From Spirogloea muscicola (taxonomy: Eukaryota > Streptophyta > Zygnematophyceae > Spirogloeales > Spirogloeaceae): 64,000 nucleotides of DNA. Below, one piece after another: positions 59,624-64,000 of the stretch. Both the position numbers and the translations under genes were made by a program. The notes beneath the pieces were generated by a model, which saw only the letters and a program-made list of their open reading frames with translations, had not been told where the DNA came from and ran no database searches. Position 1 is the stretch's first letter; every line of letters starts with the position of its first letter. The DNA lies in contig WELB01000055.1 in NCBI GenBank assembly GCA_009602725.1, positions 626,896-690,895 on the forward strand, read 5' to 3'.

Positions 59624-59752
59624 GACGTGGCGGGCACCTGGTGCCACGTGGCTACAATCGTGGGTGGCCGGGATCTACGCCGAGCCGTGCGATTGGCAAG
59701 GCCACGTGATCGGCTGCCGCCGCGGGGCCCGGTTCGCCGCCGTGGACGTGGC
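59624..59752. promoter_or_regulatory. cluster of ACGT/G-box elements upstream of PsbP
   Basis: Four ACGTGG-type motifs within 130 bases: GACGTGG at 59624, the palindromic CCACGTGG at 59644-59651, CACGTG at 59703-59708 and GACGTGGC at 59745-59752, with CCAAT-type words at 59691 (reverse) and 59805. G-boxes of this form bind bZIP/bHLH factors in light-regulated plant genes. The cluster lies 570-700 bases before the PsbP ATG, so the link to PsbP is inference. Confidence 0.45.
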
Positions 59753-60321
59753 GCGCATCCGCGCCGTCCAGAAGCTTCCGCCGCTCCAGCCGTGATCCGC
59801 GCCGTCCAATAGCCTCCCGCCAGGAAGGGGCCTGCAGTCCCCAACTGCCGAGATGTGAAGATACGACGAGATTTGAATGGGAGGGAGGGGGTGGAGACGG
59901 CGCCCTGCCTCCGTCTGTATTAGCCCACCGATCTGATCAGGCTCCAAGGTGCCTTGAGGAGCCTGCTCACGGCAGCGCTTTCCGAGCCCGTGGCGTTGGC
60001 CCACGGAAGCAGACTAACCTACTCTGACGCCAACGTTGTTGTATTCCCCCCATTGACTGTCAACTGGGTCCACCAGCTCCGCTTGCCACCTGCAGCCCGC
60101 AACTGAGCTCCCCGCGCCGCCGCCGCCGCCGCCGCCGCCATAGCCAGGTAGCGAGCTCCGCCTTGACGCTTCCCCCCGCGTTGCGGCTGCTGCGAGGGCG
60201 TGGCCATGCCTTCCCCTGGCTCCCTCGTGCACATCGAGCTGCCTGCAAGCTTGGCTACATTAGCGGCGCATTTTGTGTTTATTCACCATTGCTAAACTGT
60301 TGAGTGAAGTGAGCGAGCAGG
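59753..60321. other. GC-rich 5' region of PsbP
   Basis: No exon recognised. A 14-base word (ATCCGCGCCGTCCA) occurs twice (59758 and 59795). A GCC run at 60117-60138 probably lies in the 5' UTR. Confidence 0.45.
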
Positions 60322-63300
60322 ATGGCGCAGGCTGTCAGTGTCGCTGTCCAGGCCAGCTTTGCCGCAAGCTCATTCTCGCCACTACAAGCCAAGGTTGGTT
60401 CTCCATGTAACAGCTAGCTACTTGTTTAGAAAGCCCAACCCGTTACCCCCATTGTGCTCGATTTTTGGCAAGCCACTTGTGAAAGTATCGGAATACAAAA
60501 TCTGACATTGATTTGGCGCCCTCAAGGTTGCAATGAGGAGCTTGCAGCTGCAAGGAGCAGACCAGCAGTGCAAGCTGATCAATGTCGTTGTCGGCTAACT
60601 TTCATGCGCCTTTGCTCCTGTTAGGATTTCTTGGGCGCCAAGCTTCGTTGCTGTGAGTCCAGTGCTCAGCTACCTCCAGCATATAAGGTAAGCACTACCT
60701 GCCATTCGATTAGTGCAGTTTGTTGATACACTGTCAACGCCAGCATATGGAGATTAGAAGGCTAAATCTCGGAGCTTGCGATACCCAAGGTGTGCGCAAT
60801 GTATGTCGTAGTTCATCAGCTTCTGGCTAGTGCTGTCCTTTACTGAGGTAATCATGCAGAGTCGTAGATGCTGTACAATGACCTTGTGAGAGCACGCTGT
60901 GCCTGGTTGCAGGCTAAGCTGAGCTGCCAAGCAGAGCTAGGTGAGGATGCCAGTGGCCTTGCAACTATGACAACAAGAAGGCAAGTGCCTTCTGGGACTG
61001 CGGAGGGGCTTACCTGAGACTGATGCTTGAAGGATGAAGCAGCATTGATTAACAGTCAATGCTTTCCACTTGGCTTTGCTTTTGGAATGCAAGGCATTGG
61101 CTAGCCAGGTTCCTTGGATAGTGACCAGCAGAGAATGTGCATAACTCACTCATAACATATATGAATTTCCATATTGACTTTTTCTTTGCCAAGCATTTTT
61201 GCCTGTGCATTGTAGTCTTTCTTAAAGGCCTTCGAGGCTTCACTCTCACACATTGCTGAGTCCCACTCATTGCCTTGCTATCATGTAGACCTTCTTGTAC
61301 TTGAACCACGCTCCAGAATTGCGATGGCATTTGTACGTCATTGAGGAGATTCTAGCTTGATCTGTTGCAGGGGTGCGCTTGGGCTTTTGGCTCTAGCAGC
61401 CACTAGTGCATCAGCTTTTACAAATGCACCAGACGCAAGTGCTGCTTATGGGTCAGCAGCTAACATCTTTGGAAAGAAGACTGAGCAGACTGGTAAGTGC
61501 ATGTCAGTTATGTCATGTCGCTGTAGCCAATCTGGACACTGGTCGTGATCTTGTTATCGGTATAAGTGTAGCTATGCAGCTCATACATGCAGGAGTGATG
61601 TTGAGTTTGCCTTGGTTGTTGAGATCGGTGCATAAGATATTTGACCCCAATCTGCTATATGAAGCATTGATCCTTAAAAAGATCTCCCTTGACAGTGACT
61701 GTGCACCGTGATTCATTCTGAGCACAAATAACTGTCTGCAAGCCTGCAGCTTTTTATCAATTACACATATTAAGGCCAAGGTACAGAAGGGCATAGGGAT
61801 CACCGCAGAAGATTAAATGCATGTACTGTCACTTTGCATGCAGGATATCGGCCACAGACTGGAGCGGGTTACCAATTGCAGATACCGTCGAAGTGGAATC
61901 CATCACAAGAAAAGGACTTCGGTGCTGTTGCTCGGTATGTGGCACATGCACATGATGCTCATTGACATGTTGCTCTTCTTTTCATTTTCTCGTGGTCGTT
62001 GTTGACCAGTTTAAAAAACTATCACCAGTCATCATCATCATCAGTCGGGTGGTCCTCTGAGAGACTTGCACTGCATGTGTCCACTTCAGTGGGTGTGTTG
62101 CCAAGCTTGTGTCATATAAATATGACAACTCCATAAGGAAGCTTGTTACAAAGACTACAAAAAAGAGATGCGCAGAGTCAGATGTCATGTTTTTTTCTAA
62201 GGGGGATACTTCCCGCCTACTTCACATTATAGCATGCAAGCTGGCCATCTGACATTGAGACTTGTACCGTGGGCTGTAGAGACCAAAGACCGACAATCCT
62301 TCTACAGTAATCACTGCTGCCCTGCTCAGCAAATTACGATGCAGCACTTTGAGCATCGATAGTCCTATCATTACACGTCCGACGCCTGTTGGCTGTCAAA
62401 TCCAAAGTCACTCTTATGAAAACAGATCAGTAACCATTGGCGTCACACATATGTGTGAATAGGTGGGAGGACAACTTTGACCACGGCTCCGAAGTGGTCG
62501 TCCTGAAGCAACCTTCTGGTGGGAAGAGCAGTATTACTGACTATGGCTCTCCAGAGGAATTTATGAATAAGATGTCTTATATCCTAGGAGAGCAGGTATG
62601 TACTTGGCAGTGAGTTGGTAGCATAGCGCGTAGCAGTTTCTGTTGCTGATCTGATCTCCATTGACAGTTGAGTCCAGAGTTTGAGTTCGTTTGCTGGCTT
62701 GATTCATCAAACTCATAGTACATAGAGAATTGTAGCGACAGCTTTGCCTTCATACACAACAGTCTGAAGTTGCATACTTGGAGATGTCATACCTCTGTTA
62801 AGGAGGACTGCTAACAGACGCCATCACTATAATCTACTGTGGGCCACAGACCTGGGTGAAGGAGAACGCATCAGAGGGAGGTTTTAATAGAAACAGAGTG
62901 GCTGCAGCCAATCTCCTTGACGCATCACAGACCAAGGACATTAGTGGCAATACATACTACAAATATGAGATCTTGACACGCACTGGTACAGATTTGCCTG
63001 CTCCATCTTTTGTTTCAAGCATGCTTTTCTTGCATTTACTGGCTACATGTGTTGCATTTACTGGCTACCTGCAATCTATTTGCTTCGCTTATTAATGAAG
63101 ATAATGTATGCAGGTATTGAAAGTAGGGAGTGAGAGCCTTGATTCTCATGGAACTGCATGCAATGCATTTGTGGCGAGAACGAGTGAGGGCCTACCTGCA
63201 ACGAGCCTCATGGGTGTACAGTCCCGTGAATGTGCAGCTGACGGTACTGAAGGCGGCAGGCACCAGCTGATCTCTGCAGCTGTTAAGGGTGGTCAGCTCT

Positions 63301-63641
63301 ATGTCTGCAAGGTATCAATTGGAGACAAGCGCTGGTTCAAGGTACCTCACTCACTCTTTATGCACAAGAATGAGGGGACAGATACTTCATGCTAGATGAG
63401 CTTGCGGTAACAGTTGACGCGGCGCAAGCGTGTGCTCAGCAGTAGGAATGGCAAGGCCCTTGTGCTGCACATAGTTGCCGCAAGCAGGGCAACAGTTTGT
63501 AGTCACTATCGTTGCACAATCGAGGTGATCTGCCTAGATTGAGTGTCATGCTTCTACTAAACGGAAAGTTGGTCGCGCATCTGTATGCAGGGTACGGAGA
63601 TCTATGCACGGAACATCCACGACTCTTTCCAAGTCGCCTGA
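60322..63641 (+). CDS. PSBP: PsbP, 23-kDa oxygen-evolving-complex protein of photosystem II
   Basis: Lumenal extrinsic subunit that stabilises the Mn cluster and retains Ca and Cl. Nine exons close exactly: 60322-60393, 60625-60687, 60913-60980, 61371-61492, 61844-61934, 62463-62595, 62850-62985, 63238-63341 and 63591-63641, giving 279 aa. The N-terminus [18 protein letters not shown] is a plastid transit peptide; [20 protein letters not shown] is a twin-arginine lumen signal with an Ala-x-Ala-like cleavage region before [19 protein letters not shown]. The mature part reads [137 protein letters not shown] and QVA. It is very close to canonical algal PsbP rather than to PPD paralogues. The third intron has a GC donor (GCAAGT, 60981), and the RR-G junction requires it. 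A TGTAA lies 88 bases past the stop. Confidence 0.96.
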
Positions 63642-63728
63642 GGACATGGCTTGAGCATGTAAAGCTAGATGGTCGGCAGATCTTGTATATCTTACTGCTC
63701 CTCCTACCAAATAACCTGGAGCATTTAG

Positions 63729-63733
63729 TGTAA
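63729..63733 (+). terminator. TGTAA poly(A) signal of PsbP
   Basis: TGTAA 88 bases beyond the PsbP stop codon, the typical chlorophyte polyadenylation signal and distance range. Confidence 0.6.
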
Positions 63734-64000
63734 ATAAGTACATGATATGCAGAAAGTTTGTGCTTGGAGACCGTGTCCAGCGTAGATATTGCACGCATTG
63801 AAATAAGACGTTTTCCGCTGGACTGTACAATTGTGCATTATTGTATCGAAGTGGCTTCTCTTCGCTTTAGATTGTCGCAAAGTCTGGCTCTGCGTACTGC
63901 TTACCTGTGCGCATGTAAGACCAACACCTGTGGATATGTACTTGGCAGCATGTGGTAGAGCTTCACCTTCGTGTCGGAGTTGTTATTGACCCTCTTGTTC
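63734..64000. other. end of window, no gene recognised
   Basis: About 270 bases past the PsbP poly(A) signal; only short frames without motifs. Confidence 0.5.

Noticed and set aside
63342-63445. PsbP ending at 63393-63395 by read-through or via an exon at 63401-63445
   Set aside because: Neither gives the conserved PsbP ending; the exon 63591-63641 gives [16 protein letters not shown], which matches the family C-terminus and closes the frame.

Overview
The window is nuclear DNA of a photosynthetic eukaryote, most likely a green alga. Coding exons are GC-rich and cut by many short introns (GT..AG, usually ending in TGCAG). Plastid genes of the green lineage are present (VIPP1, PsbP with a twin-arginine lumen signal, an LPA3-like DUF1995 protein, plastid acetylglutamate kinase). 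TGTAA poly(A) signals follow several stop codons, and interstitial CCCTAAA/TTTAGGG tracts are of the plant/trebouxiophyte telomere type. Trebouxiophyceae or a relative is my inference; genus and species cannot be told from the sequence. There are no prokaryotic operons, CRISPR arrays or rRNA genes.

Layout, left to right: the 3' part of an LPA3-like gene (+); cytochrome c1 (-); about 2.7 kb without a recognised gene; a WAT1-type EamA transporter (+); an ENTH-domain epsin (-); a long A tract and a 706-base gap; VIPP1 (+, start lost in the gap); dispersed repeats; the proteasome ubiquitin receptor RPN13 (+); repeats; the ribosome-biogenesis factor KRI1 (+); mitochondrial HslV (+), whose reading frame needs a 5-nt microexon; acetylglutamate kinase (-); 3.7 kb of broken non-LTR retrotransposon (LINE) 3' ends in both orientations; the first two exons of an O-fucosyltransferase-like gene (-) that run into this repeat block; an unidentified multi-exon gene (-); a plant-type GH35 beta-galactosidase (+); GnT-II (MGAT2, -); a 216-base gap; a pectin acetylesterase/Notum-family esterase (+); another repeat block with a MITE-like element; and a complete PsbP gene (+).

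The genes do not form one pathway. Themes recur: thylakoid and PSII biogenesis (LPA3-like, VIPP1, PsbP), mitochondrial function (cytochrome c1, HslV), and secretory-pathway or wall glycan handling (O-fucosyltransferase-like, beta-galactosidase, GnT-II, pectin acetylesterase, the last four within 16 kb). Gene models were assembled by joining exons at splice sites and checking frame arithmetic. RPN13 (348 aa), HslV (226 aa), PsbP (279 aa) and the EamA transporter (363 aa) close exactly. I found no novel defence or mobile gene system. The most interesting signals are the HslV microexon, GC-AG introns in three genes, telomere-like tracts in introns near gene starts, the palindromic LINE cluster with a shared 3' double hairpin, and the truncated O-fucosyltransferase gene.
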